From: Pseudotamlana agarivorans
Lineage (GTDB): Bacteria; Bacteroidota; Bacteroidia; Flavobacteriales; Flavobacteriaceae
Direction of reading: 5' to 3'
DNA: 64,000 nucleotides
NCBI RefSeq assembly: GCF_001642835.1
Contig: NZ_LXEI01000013.1
Span: forward strand, 62,001 to 126,000
The notes below the pieces were generated by a model that saw only the letters and a program-made list of their open reading frames with translations, was not told the DNA's origin and did no database searches. Each line of letters opens with the position of its first letter. The stretch's first letter is position 1. Position numbers and translations under genes: made by a program. Below are positions 33,959 to 44,406 of the stretch, piece after piece.

Positions 33959-36484
33959 TTGAAAAAACAGCACTTTAAAATATTCATTTTAGCATTATTT
34001 ATAGGACAGTTTTTCTCGTGCGATACTGTAAAAAGAGTTAATGAAGGTGAATTGTTGTTAACAGAAAACGAGGTATTTGTAAATGATAAAAAAGACAACT
34101 CAGAAACAGCTGAAAATCTACTCTATCAACATCCCAACCGAAAGGCTTTAGGCGTTCCTTTACGATTACATTTATACAACACAGCTCGCCCTAACCGCGA
34201 TTCTTTATTTGAAGCTTGGTTAGATAAAAACCCGAAACGGCGTGAGCGTTTAAAAAGAATGTATTCACAAAAGCAGGTGGATAACTTAAAAAAATCTGCA
34301 CTTAGCTTTAACAATTGGCTTAAAGAAACCGGTGAAGCACCAGTAATAGTCAGTGAAGCAAAATCTAAAAAATCAACCAACCGTTTGGAGGCCTATTATA
34401 TTAATCACGGATGGTTTAACGCTAAAGCGGAATACGACGTCATTAAAAAAGATGACAAACGCGCTGAAATTAAGTACAGTGTTAATACAGGAACCCCTTT
34501 TATAATTGATTCGATATCCGAAACTATTAAATCCCCTAAAGTACAGTCGCTTTATGAGCGCCACAAATCGGAGTCCTTTATAAAATCAAACGAACAATAT
34601 CAAACCGCCAATTTTGATGAGGAACGCAAAAGAATTTCAACAAGTCTGAGGAATTCTGGGGTATATCATTTTAATCAAGATTACATCACCTTCGAAATTG
34701 ACACCATTGGCACGAACAAAAAGGTGAATGTTGGACTAACTATTCAGGATCGATCTATAAGAGATCATGACTCGATTATTCGCCAGCCTTTTGATGTTTA
34801 TACCATTAGAGATGTTAACGTTATTACAGATTATAGCTATGAAAACCGAGGTAAACCATTTCAAGATTCGACGTCTTTTAATGGTTATAAATTTTACAGT
34901 TATAACAAAATGCGACACAGCCCAAAAGCCATAGCTGATGCCATTTTTATAAAACCAGGAGATGTTTTTAGAGACCGCGATATGATAAACACATACCGGC
35001 ACTTAAAAGAACTACGAACATTTAGATACCCTAATATTGAAGTCACAGAAAGACTTGATAATACCATTACAGATACCATTTTATTAACACCTTTAAAGCG
35101 ATTTAGTTTAGGGTTTAGTACCGACGTTTCTACGAGTAATATTCAAACGCTAGGTTTTTCCTTAAATCCAAGTTTGCTCATGCGAAATATTTTTAGAGGG
35201 GCAGAAACACTAGAAATTGCGGGTAAAGGTTCTATTGGGTCTTCAAAAGATAAAAATAACCCGAATGATGCTTTTTTCGACATTGTTGAATATGGTGTCG
35301 ATTTAAGGCTTACCATTCCAAGGTTCTTCTCTCCTTTTTACACCAAACACCTTATTCCCAAATACATGTCGCCAACAACTAATATTAGTTTAGCCATGAC
35401 CAGCCAAACCAATATTGGCCTCGATAAACAAACTTTTGGAGGTGTATTTAATTACAATTGGGTGCCTAACAAAACGGTAACCAATAGAGTTGATGTCTTT
35501 AACATGCAGTATGTGCAAAACTTAAATGTTGATGCTTATTTCGATGTGTATCAAAACTCATATGAATCATTAAATGAAATCGCTCATGAAGTTGATTACA
35601 TCCCACCCGATCAAAATTTAGAAATTCCAGACGGAGCCAATGATTTTATAGATTATGCGACAAGTGTACCGCCACCGTCTGAGTTTTCCAATAGCCAGTT
35701 GACTACCGTAAATAGTATTAGTGAGCGAAAAGACCGATTAACCGAAAATAACTTAATCTTTTCTTCTAGCTGGAGCGTTATTGTAAATGAGCGAACGAGC
35801 CTTTTTGATGAAGACTATTACATTTTACGTTTTAAACTCGAACCTGCAGGTAACTTACTTTCTCTCGGTGCTGGTTTATTAAACCTAGACAAAGATGATG
35901 AAGGCAGATATAAACTCTTTGATGTCGCTTATTCTCAATTTATAAAAACGGAAATTGAATATACCAAGCACTGGGACTTAGGTAAAAAAAATGTACTTGC
36001 CTTCCGTAGTTTTCTTGGGATCGCTATTCCTTATGGCAATTCAAACAGTATTCCATTTTCTCGAAGTTTTTTTGCTGGAGGCCCTAACGATAACAGAGCA
36101 TGGACTGCTTATAGCCTCGGCCCTGGAAGTTCACAAACCACGGACGAGTTTAATGAAGCCAATTTAAAACTTGCTTTTAATGCAGAACAGCGTTTTCATA
36201 TCTTAGAAAACTTTTATGGCGCCGTATTTGTTGACGTTGGTAACATCTGGAACGTTTTAGATAACGTAACCGATGAAGGTGCAACATTTACCGGGTTTAA
36301 GTCGCTAGAGGATTTAGCCGTTGGCTCTGGATTCGGACTTCGATACGACTTTAGCTTTTTTGTATTTCGATTTGATGTAGGTTTTAAAACACACGACCCT
36401 TCTTACAACAAAAAGAACAGATGGTTTAACGATTTTAATTTCTCTAATGCGGTATATAATATAGGTATTAATTACCCTTTTTAA
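33959..36484 (+). CDS. tamL: TamL, BamA/TamA-family outer-membrane lipoprotein, TTG start
   Basis: 841 residues. The signal ends FFSC at about residue 21, a lipobox, which separates Bacteroidota TamL from TamA. POTRA-like N-terminal part, then a 16-stranded Omp85 barrel with the typical late block RSFFAGGPNDNRAWTAYSLGPGS and C-terminal YNIGINYPF. Likely works with an inner-membrane TamB in outer-membrane assembly. No ATG precedes the signal peptide in frame; TTG at 33959 fits. Confidence 0.88.
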   Translation: MKKQHFKIFILALFIGQFFSCDTVKRVNEGELLLTENEVFVNDKKDNSETAENLLYQHPNRKALGVPLRLHLYNTARPNRDSLFEAWLDKNPKRRERLKRMYSQKQVDNLKKSALSFNNWLKETGEAPVIVSEAKSKKSTNRLEAYYINHGWFNAKAEYDVIKKDDKRAEIKYSVNTGTPFIIDSISETIKSPKVQSLYERHKSESFIKSNEQYQTANFDEERKRISTSLRNSGVYHFNQDYITFEIDTIGTNKKVNVGLTIQDRSIRDHDSIIRQPFDVYTIRDVNVITDYSYENRGKPFQDSTSFNGYKFYSYNKMRHSPKAIADAIFIKPGDVFRDRDMINTYRHLKELRTFRYPNIEVTERLDNTITDTILLTPLKRFSLGFSTDVSTSNIQTLGFSLNPSLLMRNIFRGAETLEIAGKGSIGSSKDKNNPNDAFFDIVEYGVDLRLTIPRFFSPFYTKHLIPKYMSPTTNISLAMTSQTNIGLDKQTFGGVFNYNWVPNKTVTNRVDVFNMQYVQNLNVDAYFDVYQNSYESLNEIAHEVDYIPPDQNLEIPDGANDFIDYATSVPPPSEFSNSQLTTVNSISERKDRLTENNLIFSSSWSVIVNERTSLFDEDYYILRFKLEPAGNLLSLGAGLLNLDKDDEGRYKLFDVAYSQFIKTEIEYTKHWDLGKKNVLAFRSFLGIAIPYGNSNSIPFSRSFFAGGPNDNRAWTAYSLGPGSSQTTDEFNEANLKLAFNAEQRFHILENFYGAVFVDVGNIWNVLDNVTDEGATFTGFKSLEDLAVGSGFGLRYDFSFFVFRFDVGFKTHDPSYNKKNRWFNDFNFSNAVYNIGINYPF

Positions 36485-36591
36485 ACGGCTTTTTAAGCCT
36501 GTATCACTACAACGTTTTAGTATCATTTTTGCTTTTTATCAAAACAAAAGACCAATAAAATACTTAAAAAATGATTACTTTTATACTTTAC

Positions 36592-36599
36592 TAACTTTG
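36592..36599 (+). promoter_or_regulatory. Promoter -7 box for fbaA
   Basis: TAACTTTG 18 bases upstream of the fbaA ATG matches TAnnTTTG; no clear -33 TTG at the right distance. Confidence 0.5.
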
Positions 36600-36616
36600 A
36601 ATTATATTTATTAAAA

Positions 36617-37684
36617 ATGGGACACAATATTAAACCAGGAGTAGCTACGGGACAGGAAGTTCAAGCTATATTCAAACATGCAAAAGATAATAACTACGCA
36701 CTTCCAGCTGTTAACGTTATAGGATCAGATACCATTAATGGTGTTTTAGAAACAGCAAGAGACTTGAACGCTCCTGTAATCATTCAGTTTTCTAATGGTG
36801 GTGCTCAATTTAATGCAGGTAAAGGTTTAAATAACGACGGACAAAAAGCTGCTATTGCTGGTGGTGTTGCAGGTGCAAAACACGTTCATACACTAGCTGA
36901 AGCCTATGGTGTACCAGTAATTCTACATACTGACCACTGTGCTAAAAAATTATTACCATGGATTGATGGTTTATTAGATGCTAGTGAAAAACATTTTGCT
37001 GAAACTGGAAAACCTTTATTCAGTTCTCATATGATTGATTTATCTGAAGAACCTCTTGTTGAAAATATAGCCATTTGCAAAACGTATTTAGAGCGTATGA
37101 GTAAAATGGGTATGACTTTAGAAATCGAGTTAGGTATTACTGGTGGTGAAGAAGATGGTGTAGATAATTCTGATGTTGATGATTCTAAATTATACACGCA
37201 ACCTGAAGAAGTTGCTTATGCGTATGAAGAACTAAGTAAAGTTAGTCCTCAATTTACAATCGCTGCTGCTTTTGGTAACGTTCACGGCGTATACAAACCT
37301 GGAAACGTAAAATTAACGCCAAAAATCTTAAAGAATTCACAGGAATACATTTCTAAGAAATATAATGTAGAGCATAACCATATCGACTTTGTATTTCATG
37401 GTGGTTCTGGTTCAACAGTAGAAGAAATTCGTGAAGGTATTAGCTATGGCGTAATAAAAATGAATATTGATACCGACTTGCAATACGCATTCATGACTGG
37501 TATTAGAGATTATATGGGAGAAAAATCAGAATACCTAAAATCTCAAATCGGAAACCCTGATGGAGAAGATTCTCCTAATAAAAAACATTACGACCCAAGA
37601 GTTTGGTTACGTGAAGGAGAAAAAACATTCGTAGCACGTTTAAAAAAGGCTTTCGAAGATTTAAATAACGTAAATACTTTATAG
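36617..37684 (+). CDS. fbaA: Class II fructose-bisphosphate aldolase
   Basis: 355 residues, metal-dependent aldolase of glycolysis and gluconeogenesis. ILHTDHCAKKLLPW near 109 carries the catalytic Asp and a zinc His; AFGNVHGVYKPGNV and FHGGSGST hold the other zinc ligands and phosphate site. Length is that of the long (type A) class II subgroup. Followed by a strong terminator. Confidence 0.96.
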   Translation: MGHNIKPGVATGQEVQAIFKHAKDNNYALPAVNVIGSDTINGVLETARDLNAPVIIQFSNGGAQFNAGKGLNNDGQKAAIAGGVAGAKHVHTLAEAYGVPVILHTDHCAKKLLPWIDGLLDASEKHFAETGKPLFSSHMIDLSEEPLVENIAICKTYLERMSKMGMTLEIELGITGGEEDGVDNSDVDDSKLYTQPEEVAYAYEELSKVSPQFTIAAAFGNVHGVYKPGNVKLTPKILKNSQEYISKKYNVEHNHIDFVFHGGSGSTVEEIREGISYGVIKMNIDTDLQYAFMTGIRDYMGEKSEYLKSQIGNPDGEDSPNKKHYDPRVWLREGEKTFVARLKKAFEDLNNVNTL

Positions 37685-37715
37685 TGTCTAGATGATTACA
37701 CTACAAATATCAATT

Positions 37716-37748
37716 AAAGGTTTTGCTTAACGCAGAACCTTTTTTTTT
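37716..37748 (+). terminator. Rho-independent terminator after fbaA
   Basis: AAAGGTTTTGC (37716-37726) pairs with GCAGAACCTTT (37732-37742) with one G-U type position, then a T-run to 37748. The rest of the 292-base gap to accD is AT-rich with no gene or hairpin that I can see. Confidence 0.85.
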
Positions 37749-37976
37749 GCATTATAGAGTTCTTTTTCAGTAAATTACACCTATACCTTAAGAAAACATG
37801 CATGTGGTTACTAGAAATTTAAAAAAAGGCTTAATTTTGTATCCAGACTTTTTCTAAATAGTTTAAAGTGAAATCATTTCAGTTTAATACTTATAAGTGA
37901 GAAAAAGCAGCCCTAAACATTTAAAATTGAAAACCTTTTTTAGCCCAGCTGAAAAAACTAAAATATATTAAGTAAT

Positions 37977-38834
37977 ATGACTTGGTTTAAAAGAACAACA
38001 AAAGGTATCACAACCACTACCGAAGAGAAAAAAGACACTCCAAAAGGACTTTGGTACAAATCTCCAACTGGTAAAATTGTTGATACTGAAGAACTAGAGA
38101 AAAACTTCTATGTAAGCCCAGAAGATGGTTACCATGTTAGAATAGGAAGTAAAGAATACTTCGAAATCCTTTTTGATGATAACAAATTTAAAGAGCTTGA
38201 TACGAACCTAGAATCTAAAGACCCTTTAAAATTCGAGGATACCAAAAAATACCCAGAGCGTTTAAAATCGGCTCAAAACAAAACCAACTTAAAAGATGCC
38301 GTAAGAACTGCTGTAGGCAAATCAAAAGGAAAAGATTTAGTTGTAGCCTGTATGGATTTCGCTTTTATTGGAGGATCGATGGGGAGTGTTGTAGGTGAAA
38401 AAATTGCTAGAGCAGCAGATTATTCTCTAAAGAATAACATTCCTTTAATGGTTATTTCTAAATCTGGAGGAGCTCGTATGATGGAAGCTGCCCTATCCTT
38501 AATGCAACTTGCAAAAACTTCAGTAAAACTAGCTCAATTAGCAGATGCTGGAATACCATATATATCACTTTGTACAGACCCTACTACAGGTGGAATTACA
38601 GCTTCTTTTGCTATGTTAGGTGATATTAATATTGCAGAGCCAGGTGCTTTAATCGGTTTTGCAGGACCTAGAATTGTAAAAGATACTACTGGAAAAGATT
38701 TACCAGATGGGTTCCAAACTTCTGAGTTTTTATTAGAACACGGATTTTTAGATTTTATTACCCAACGTAAAGAATTAAAGAATAAAGTGAATCAATATTT
38801 AGATTTAGTTTTAAATCAGCCTTTAAGAGCTTAA
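37977..38834 (+). CDS. accD: Acetyl-CoA carboxylase carboxyltransferase beta subunit lacking the zinc ribbon
   Basis: 285 residues. The crotonase-fold core is complete ([55 protein letters not shown]). The N-terminal region aligns with the usual zinc ribbon, but [11 protein letters not shown] and [12 protein letters not shown] stand where CxxC pairs are normally found, and the protein has only two cysteines, both in the core. So the four zinc ligands are gone while the surrounding residues are kept. AccA is not encoded in this window. Confidence 0.95.
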   Translation: MTWFKRTTKGITTTTEEKKDTPKGLWYKSPTGKIVDTEELEKNFYVSPEDGYHVRIGSKEYFEILFDDNKFKELDTNLESKDPLKFEDTKKYPERLKSAQNKTNLKDAVRTAVGKSKGKDLVVACMDFAFIGGSMGSVVGEKIARAADYSLKNNIPLMVISKSGGARMMEAALSLMQLAKTSVKLAQLADAGIPYISLCTDPTTGGITASFAMLGDINIAEPGALIGFAGPRIVKDTTGKDLPDGFQTSEFLLEHGFLDFITQRKELKNKVNQYLDLVLNQPLRA

Positions 38835-38854
38835 TTTTATATCGAACAAAATTT

Positions 38855-38889
38855 AAAAAGCCTGTTTTATCAAATAAAACAGGCTTTTT
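38855..38889. terminator. Strong bidirectional terminator between accD and histidine kinase
   Basis: A perfect 16-bp stem: AAAAAGCCTGTTTTAT (38855-38870), loop CAA, then its complement to 38889, with A-run and T-run on the two sides. It serves both accD and the convergent kinase gene, whose stop codon touches its right end. Confidence 0.9.
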
Positions 38890-39998
38890 TATGCACTTTT
38901 AAAAGCTATTGAAAACACAGTACCTTCACCTACGACACTGGATACTTTAACCTGACCTCCCAAAGATTCTATATGATTTTTAGTTATAAACAAACCTATT
39001 CCAATAGCATCTTTATTACAGTGAAAGGTTTTGTACATCTGAAAAAGCTTATCCCCATATTTTTCTAGGTCTATGCCCTTACCGTTATCTTTAATATTTA
39101 AAATAACAAACCCCTCCTCTTTTGTTGTGCTTAAATTAATTTGAGGCTTCCTGTTTTCATCTCTATATTTAATCGCGTTGGTTAGAAAGTTCAAAATAAT
39201 ACTATCTAAATAAGCAGGTAATCCTTTAATAATTAAATCATCGTCTACATTATTTAAAATAGTAGTATTGGTGTTTTTGGCAAAAGCGGCTACAGTATAA
39301 ATAGCCTTATCAACATAATCGTATAAGTTTAAATGTTTAATCTCACTAGATTCTACCTGCTTTATTTTAGCAACTTCCGTTAAGTGCGACACGGTTTCTT
39401 CAAGGTTTTCGATAGCGTGAGATAAGAGCTCAAAATTTTCATTACCTGCTAACCAACTAAATTCTTCTTCTAAAAACCCTTTAATGGTTGATAAATTTCC
39501 TGAATGCGACCTTAAATTATGGGTGATAATATCAGCAAATGCAGTGAGTCGTTCATTTTGCTCACGAACAACACGTAACATTAATTTCAACTTGTCTTGA
39601 TTTCTTTTACGGTTGGTAATATCCGAAAACTGCCAAATCATTTGTCCAGGAGAACCATCGACATTCGCAATTAACGACACCGAAATAAGCACCCATATAA
39701 TGGAGCCATCTTTATGAAAATAGCGTTGCCTGACCCGGTACCTACTAATTTTTCCCTGAAGTAAACGCTCATATTTGATCTGATGAACCCCTAAATCCTC
39801 CCTAAAAATAATAGTTTCAATGTTCATATTGAACAACTCTAGCCGGGTATACCCAAAAAGTTCACAAACACTATCATTTACTTTTATCCAATCGCCATCC
39901 AAAGTAAGAATAGCAATACCATTATAAGTATTATTAAATATTCTCTCTAAAGAATCGTAAGTATCTGGAAAGTTGTTGTGAGAAAATAGAGCTTTCAT
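38889..39998 (-). CDS. PAS sensor histidine kinase with HNLRS-type H-box
   Basis: 369 residues, soluble. PAS domain about 15-135 (FNNTYNGIAILTLDGDWIKVN, SPGQMIWQFSDIT), then a dimerisation helix with His160 in ITHNLRSHSGNL, where most kinases have HELRTP, and an HATPase domain with NFLTNAIKYRD (N box), IKDNGKGID (G1) and GIGLFITKN (G2). No membrane segment, so the signal is sensed in the cytoplasm by PAS. No response regulator is adjacent. Confidence 0.93.
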   Translation of the reverse strand: MKALFSHNNFPDTYDSLERIFNNTYNGIAILTLDGDWIKVNDSVCELFGYTRLELFNMNIETIIFREDLGVHQIKYERLLQGKISRYRVRQRYFHKDGSIIWVLISVSLIANVDGSPGQMIWQFSDITNRKRNQDKLKLMLRVVREQNERLTAFADIITHNLRSHSGNLSTIKGFLEEEFSWLAGNENFELLSHAIENLEETVSHLTEVAKIKQVESSEIKHLNLYDYVDKAIYTVAAFAKNTNTTILNNVDDDLIIKGLPAYLDSIILNFLTNAIKYRDENRKPQINLSTTKEEGFVILNIKDNGKGIDLEKYGDKLFQMYKTFHCNKDAIGIGLFITKNHIESLGGQVKVSSVVGEGTVFSIAFKSA

Positions 39999-40179
39999 AG
40001 TTTATCCTAAACATTTTTTAATCCATAAAAATTTAGCATGTTATATAATCTTTATTCTTAAGGAGTTCATTTAAACCATTAGGGACTTAAAATTCTAACG
40101 AGGTAAATAACATTTCAAATCGTAACCCATTTAATTAGTAAAAGTTACGCAAAAAAACCATCAAACCCAAAAAAGTTAG

Positions 40180-40187
40180 TATATTTG
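40180..40187 (+). promoter_or_regulatory. Promoter -7 box for rpsO
   Basis: TATATTTG (40180-40187) matches TAnnTTTG and sits about 55 bases upstream of the rpsO ATG. No matching TTG box at 19-21 bases. Confidence 0.55.
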
Positions 40188-40241
40188 CCGCTCGAAAGAA
40201 AATCTTTCGTGTACATAAAAATCATTTACAATAATATTAGC

Positions 40242-40511
40242 ATGTATTTAGCAAAAGAAGCAAAGGAAGAACTTTTCGCAAAACACGGTAAAGGAAAAAA
40301 CGATACTGGTTCTGCAGAAGGTCAAATCGCGTTATTTACGCACAGAATTAATCACTTAACTGAGCACTTAAAAAAGAATCGTAAAGATTTCAACACCGAG
40401 CGTTCGTTAGTAAAATTAGTAGGTAAGCGTAGAGCTTTACTAGATTACTTAACTAAGAAAGATATCTTAAGATATCGTGCCATAGTAAAAGAACTAGGAT
40501 TAAGAAAATAA
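40242..40511 (+). CDS. rpsO: Ribosomal protein S15
   Basis: 89 residues from MYLAKEAKEELFAKHGKGKNDTGSAEGQIALF, the family start; an open frame 19 codons longer upstream is not conserved. TERSLVKLVGKRRALLDYL is the rRNA-binding core. Own terminator separates it from pnp, the usual neighbour in many bacteria. Confidence 0.97.
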   Translation: MYLAKEAKEELFAKHGKGKNDTGSAEGQIALFTHRINHLTEHLKKNRKDFNTERSLVKLVGKRRALLDYLTKKDILRYRAIVKELGLRK

Positions 40512-40515
40512 CATT

Positions 40516-40545
40516 AAAAAGGGGCTAATTTAGCCCCTTTTTTTT
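40516..40545 (+). terminator. Rho-independent terminator between rpsO and pnp
   Basis: AAAAAGGGGCTA (40516-40527) pairs with TAGCCCCTTTTT (40531-40542) around a three-base loop, followed by T. It may attenuate rather than wholly stop transcription into pnp. Confidence 0.88.
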
Positions 40546-40719
40546 ATCTTAGCCATTCGTTTTTGACTTTCCTATTTTCGAACTAAGATTTTCAAAAAAC
40601 AGCTCTAACGTAAGAGTTTAAAGCACGTATTGAAGAAGCTAATTACAGTTTTTCATTGGTCACACAACAACTACACACAACAACACAACGACCATTGTTT
40701 AATTTAGTATAAAATATTT

Positions 40720-42963
40720 ATGATTCCACAAGTTTTTAAAGAGGTCATAGACCTAGGGGACGGTAGAGAAATCTCTATTGAAACTGGAAAATTAGCAAAA
40801 CAGGCACATGGTTCTGTTGTTGTTCAATCGGGAAAATGTATGTTATTATGTACAGTTGTTTCCAATTATAAATCTTCTGATGTAGACTTTTTACCGTTAA
40901 CAGTTGATTATCGTGAAAAATTTGCTGCTGCAGGACGCTACCCAGGTGGTTTCTTTAAAAGAGAAGCACGCCCAAGTGATGGTGAAGTATTAACGATGCG
41001 TTTAGTGGATCGTGTTTTACGTCCGTTATTCCCAAAAGATTACCATTCAGAAACTCAGGTAATGATTCAATTGATGTCTCATGACCCAGAAGTTATGCCT
41101 GATGCTATGGCTGGTTTAGCTGCATCAGCTGCAATTCAATTATCAGATTTCCCTTTTGAATGCCCTATCTCTGAAGTAAGAGTAGGTAGAATAAATGGAG
41201 AATTCATCATTAACCCTTCTTATGCGCAACTTGCAGAAAGTGATATCGATATGGTTATCGGTGCATCAGCTGACTCTGTGATGATGGTAGAAGGTGAAAT
41301 GGATGAAATTTCTGAAGAAGAAATGACAGAAGCTATCAAATTTGCACACGAAGCTATCAAAGTGCAATGTGAAGCCCAAGTAAAATTGGCTGAAGCTTTT
41401 GGTAAAAAAGAAACACGCGAATATGAGCCAGAACGTGAAGATGCTGAATTAGCACAAAAAATTCACGATATGGCATATGATAAAGTTTATGCTGTAGCTA
41501 AAGCAGGATCTTCAAAACATGAAAGAAGTGCTGCATTTGCAGAAATAAAAGAAGAAATAATCGCTTCATTTTCGGAAGAAGAATTAGAAAATTTTGGAGG
41601 ATTAGTATCTAAATACTACAGCAAAGCAGAGAAAAATGCTGTAAGAGACTTAACGTTAAATGAAGGTTTACGTTTAGATGGCCGTAAAACAACAGACATC
41701 AGACCAATCTGGTGTGAAGTGGACTATTTACCATCTACACATGGTTCTTCTATTTTTACACGTGGGGAAACTCAAGCTTTAGCAACCGTTACTTTAGGAA
41801 CTTCTAGAGAAGCTAATCAAATTGATATGCCATCTTTTGAAGGTGAAGAGCGTTTCTATTTACACTATAACTTCCCTCCTTTTTCTACAGGTGAAGCAAG
41901 ACCAATTCGTGGAACATCTCGTCGTGAGGTAGGTCACGGTAACTTAGCTCAACGTGCATTAAAAGGAATGGTTCCAGAAGATTGTCCTTACACAGTAAGA
42001 GTAGTTTCTGAAATCTTAGAATCTAATGGTTCTTCTTCTATGGCAACAGTTTGTGCTGGTACTATGGCTATGATGGATGCAGGTGTACAATTAAAGAAAC
42101 CTGTTTCTGGTATCGCTATGGGATTAATTTCTGATGCAGATTCTGGAAAATATGCTGTTTTATCTGATATTTTAGGTGATGAAGATCATTTAGGTGACAT
42201 GGACTTTAAAGTTACTGGTACTGCCGATGGTATTACGGCATGTCAAATGGATATTAAAGTAAAAGGACTTTCTTATGAAATTCTTGTAAATGCTTTAAAA
42301 CAAGCCAGAGATGGTCGTTTGCATATTTTAGGAAAAATTACGGAGACTATTGCAACACCTAATTCAGGAGTTAAAGATCACGCTCCAACGATGATTACAC
42401 GTCGTATTCCTAATGAATTTATCGGTGCCTTAATCGGTCCTGGTGGAAAAGTAATTCAAGAATTACAAAAAGAAACTGACACAACTATCGTAATTAATGA
42501 AGATCCAGTTACAGAAGAAGGTGTTGTTGAAGTACTTGGTGTAGGTAGTAAAGGTATTGATGCCGTTAATGCTAAAATCGATGCTTTAATGTTTAAGCCT
42601 GAAGTTGGAAAGGTTTACCAAGTTAAAGTTATTAAAATGCTTGATTTTGGTGCTGTTGTAGAATATACTGAAGCTCCAGGAAATGAGGTTTTATTACACG
42701 TAAGTGAATTAGCTTGGGAACGTACCGAAAACGTAACTGATGTGGTTAATATGGGTGATGTTTTTGATGTGAAATACTTTGGTGTAGATCCAAGAACTCG
42801 TAAAGAGAAAGTATCTCGTAAAGCAATTTTGCCAAAACCTGAAGGTTATGTTGCAAGACCACCAAGAGACGATAAACGTTCAGGTGGACGTGATAACAGA
42901 GGTAATGATAATCGCGGACGTGATAATCGTCGTGACGATAGAAAACCTAAAGGAGACAGATAA
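40720..42963 (+). CDS. pnp: Polynucleotide phosphorylase
   Basis: 747 residues: two RNase PH domains separated by an alpha-helical domain, then KH ([17 protein letters not shown] near 567) and S1 ([20 protein letters not shown] near 625). Phosphorolytic 3'-5' exoribonuclease of mRNA decay. The C-terminus is an unusual Arg/Gly/Asp/Asn-rich tail of about 35 residues ([20 protein letters not shown] and on), probably disordered and RNA-binding. Confidence 0.97.
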   Translation: MIPQVFKEVIDLGDGREISIETGKLAKQAHGSVVVQSGKCMLLCTVVSNYKSSDVDFLPLTVDYREKFAAAGRYPGGFFKREARPSDGEVLTMRLVDRVLRPLFPKDYHSETQVMIQLMSHDPEVMPDAMAGLAASAAIQLSDFPFECPISEVRVGRINGEFIINPSYAQLAESDIDMVIGASADSVMMVEGEMDEISEEEMTEAIKFAHEAIKVQCEAQVKLAEAFGKKETREYEPEREDAELAQKIHDMAYDKVYAVAKAGSSKHERSAAFAEIKEEIIASFSEEELENFGGLVSKYYSKAEKNAVRDLTLNEGLRLDGRKTTDIRPIWCEVDYLPSTHGSSIFTRGETQALATVTLGTSREANQIDMPSFEGEERFYLHYNFPPFSTGEARPIRGTSRREVGHGNLAQRALKGMVPEDCPYTVRVVSEILESNGSSSMATVCAGTMAMMDAGVQLKKPVSGIAMGLISDADSGKYAVLSDILGDEDHLGDMDFKVTGTADGITACQMDIKVKGLSYEILVNALKQARDGRLHILGKITETIATPNSGVKDHAPTMITRRIPNEFIGALIGPGGKVIQELQKETDTTIVINEDPVTEEGVVEVLGVGSKGIDAVNAKIDALMFKPEVGKVYQVKVIKMLDFGAVVEYTEAPGNEVLLHVSELAWERTENVTDVVNMGDVFDVKYFGVDPRTRKEKVSRKAILPKPEGYVARPPRDDKRSGGRDNRGNDNRGRDNRRDDRKPKGDR

Positions 42964-42984
42964 CATTTGATTCCTATATAGATT

Positions 42985-43019
42985 AAACCCCATAAAGTTA
43001 GCTTTATGGGGTTTCTTTT
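42985..43019 (+). terminator. Rho-independent terminator after pnp
   Basis: AAACCCCATAAAG (42985-42997), loop TTAG, CTTTATGGGGTTT (43002-43014): a perfect 13-bp stem with T-rich tail. Confidence 0.9.
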
Positions 43020-43089
43020 TGAGAGGTGTTTTTTAATTGAAAATAGCTTTTTTGTTGTACTAGACTACTAGAAAATTATACTATTATAC

Positions 43090-43209
43090 TTAGAAACAAT
43101 ATCTAAATATTAATAAGAAAATTAATAATAAATAACCGATAGCCAGGAAACTTCCAAAAAACAAAAGCCAAGACTTATGGTGTACATTTTTGAATAATTT
43201 GGTTGTCAT
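43090..43209 (-). CDS. Possible 39-residue single-helix membrane protein
   Basis: A minus-strand frame from ATG at 43209 to TAA at 43090-43092, in the 600-base gap after pnp. It encodes a charged start (MTTKLFKNVHHKSW) then one strong hydrophobic segment (LLFFGSFLAIGYLLLIFLL) and a short RYCF tail. The layout, positive residues then one helix, is that of a real small membrane protein, but AT-rich DNA yields such frames by chance, and no ribosome-binding signal can be judged in this phylum. Confidence 0.35.
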   Translation of the reverse strand: MTTKLFKNVHHKSWLLFFGSFLAIGYLLLIFLLIFRYCF

Positions 43210-43566
43210 AATATAATCAGTTTTGAGAGTAATTAAGTAAATTTTAATCGTATTTAAAATTTAAAAGATTTACCAAACTAGATTAAATCAGTTGGATAGC
43301 AATCATTTTAATTTTTAAACCTTTTTAATTTCTTTACTACAAATTAAGCTCTAAAAACAAAGTAAACCGCCAACACCTAGGGAGACAAATGGGAGACATT
43401 TGAATTTTTGTACTAATTTTCTACACCTATTGCGTTCTGAACCCTTATAAAACATAATCCCCTTCCAAATTAATAAAATTTCAAACTGCTAAGAAGCTAA
43501 GTCGATTTCTCCGTTTAAACTATAACAGGCACTAGTATTTAACTTCGACTAAAAGTCATAAAATGC
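43210..43566. other. Gene-free stretch
   Basis: About 357 bases with no convincing gene. I see only a small hairpin CAAATG/CATTTG at 43386-43402 inside a doubled GGGAGACA, of unknown meaning. The stretch precedes the end of the regulator gene. Confidence 0.5.
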
Positions 43567-44406
43567 CTAAATTTTAAATATAAATTCTCTTAAGGAGCCG
43601 TGAGGAGGAATTTTTAATTTTTGCTTCATTCTTTGAATCCCTTTTTTTACAGCTGCAAGCGATACATTTAAAAAGAAAGAAATTTCAGAATTACTAAAAC
43701 CCATCTTAATAAAAGATGCTAATTTTAAGTTACTATCCGAAAATGAGTTATCAATTTCTAGTAGTCGTTTATAAAACAAAGGATGAACTTCTTCGAAATG
43801 CACTTTAAACAATTGATATTGATATTCATCTTTAAGATGCTTTTCAATAGAATCACTTAACTTTTGGAGCTGGAGTGTCGTGGTTTTTATATCATCAGAA
43901 ATTAACTTTTCTAAACGCTTATTAGTCTGCTCTAAAAATTGATTTTTAGTATCCAAAGTGAGATAGTTGGTACTTAAAAGCCTATTCAGCTCATTGTTTT
44001 TTAACCTATCATCATAAGATTTAACAAATTGATTATGCGCTGAATTTAAAGACACAACCGCAGTAGCATTAGTTAACGAATTAAGAACACTAAAAATTTT
44101 ATATTTCAGAACGATATTTAAAACTGTATCTACACGATTTGATGTCAAAAGTATAATTGAAATACTAAGGGCTTCAGGCATCTCATTTATTTCTGAAGTT
44201 ACTTCATCTAGATCAGAAATACTATCGTAATCAATGATTATTACATTTGGAGTATAACGTTTAAGATCCTCAACGGAAGCAATAGTAATCAACTTAAAAT
44301 TAAAGCCATCTAAATACGTTTTTTCCTTATCAAAACTATTTCTAGTAATAATAACAACGCTACATTTAATCTGTTCACTTTTGTTCTCCTTTATCACCTT
44401 AATCAC
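43567..44406 (-). CDS. Receiver-like/LuxR-type HTH regulator with coiled coil, GTG start
   Basis: 279 residues. The first 115 resemble a receiver domain (CSVVIITRNS, NVIIIDYDSI with Asp59, SIILLTS), though the acidic pair near the start is weak, so phosphorylation is doubtful. A heptad-rich helical region follows (about 125-190), and the C-terminus is a GerE/LuxR-like HTH (FIKMGFSNSEISFFLNVSLAAVKK). Likely a DNA-binding regulator. Its GTG overlaps the upstream STAS-like gene stop by eight bases, so the two are coupled. Confidence 0.7.
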   Translation of the reverse strand: MIKVIKENKSEQIKCSVVIITRNSFDKEKTYLDGFNFKLITIASVEDLKRYTPNVIIIDYDSISDLDEVTSEINEMPEALSISIILLTSNRVDTVLNIVLKYKIFSVLNSLTNATAVVSLNSAHNQFVKSYDDRLKNNELNRLLSTNYLTLDTKNQFLEQTNKRLEKLISDDIKTTTLQLQKLSDSIEKHLKDEYQYQLFKVHFEEVHPLFYKRLLEIDNSFSDSNLKLASFIKMGFSNSEISFFLNVSLAAVKKGIQRMKQKLKIPPHGSLREFIFKI

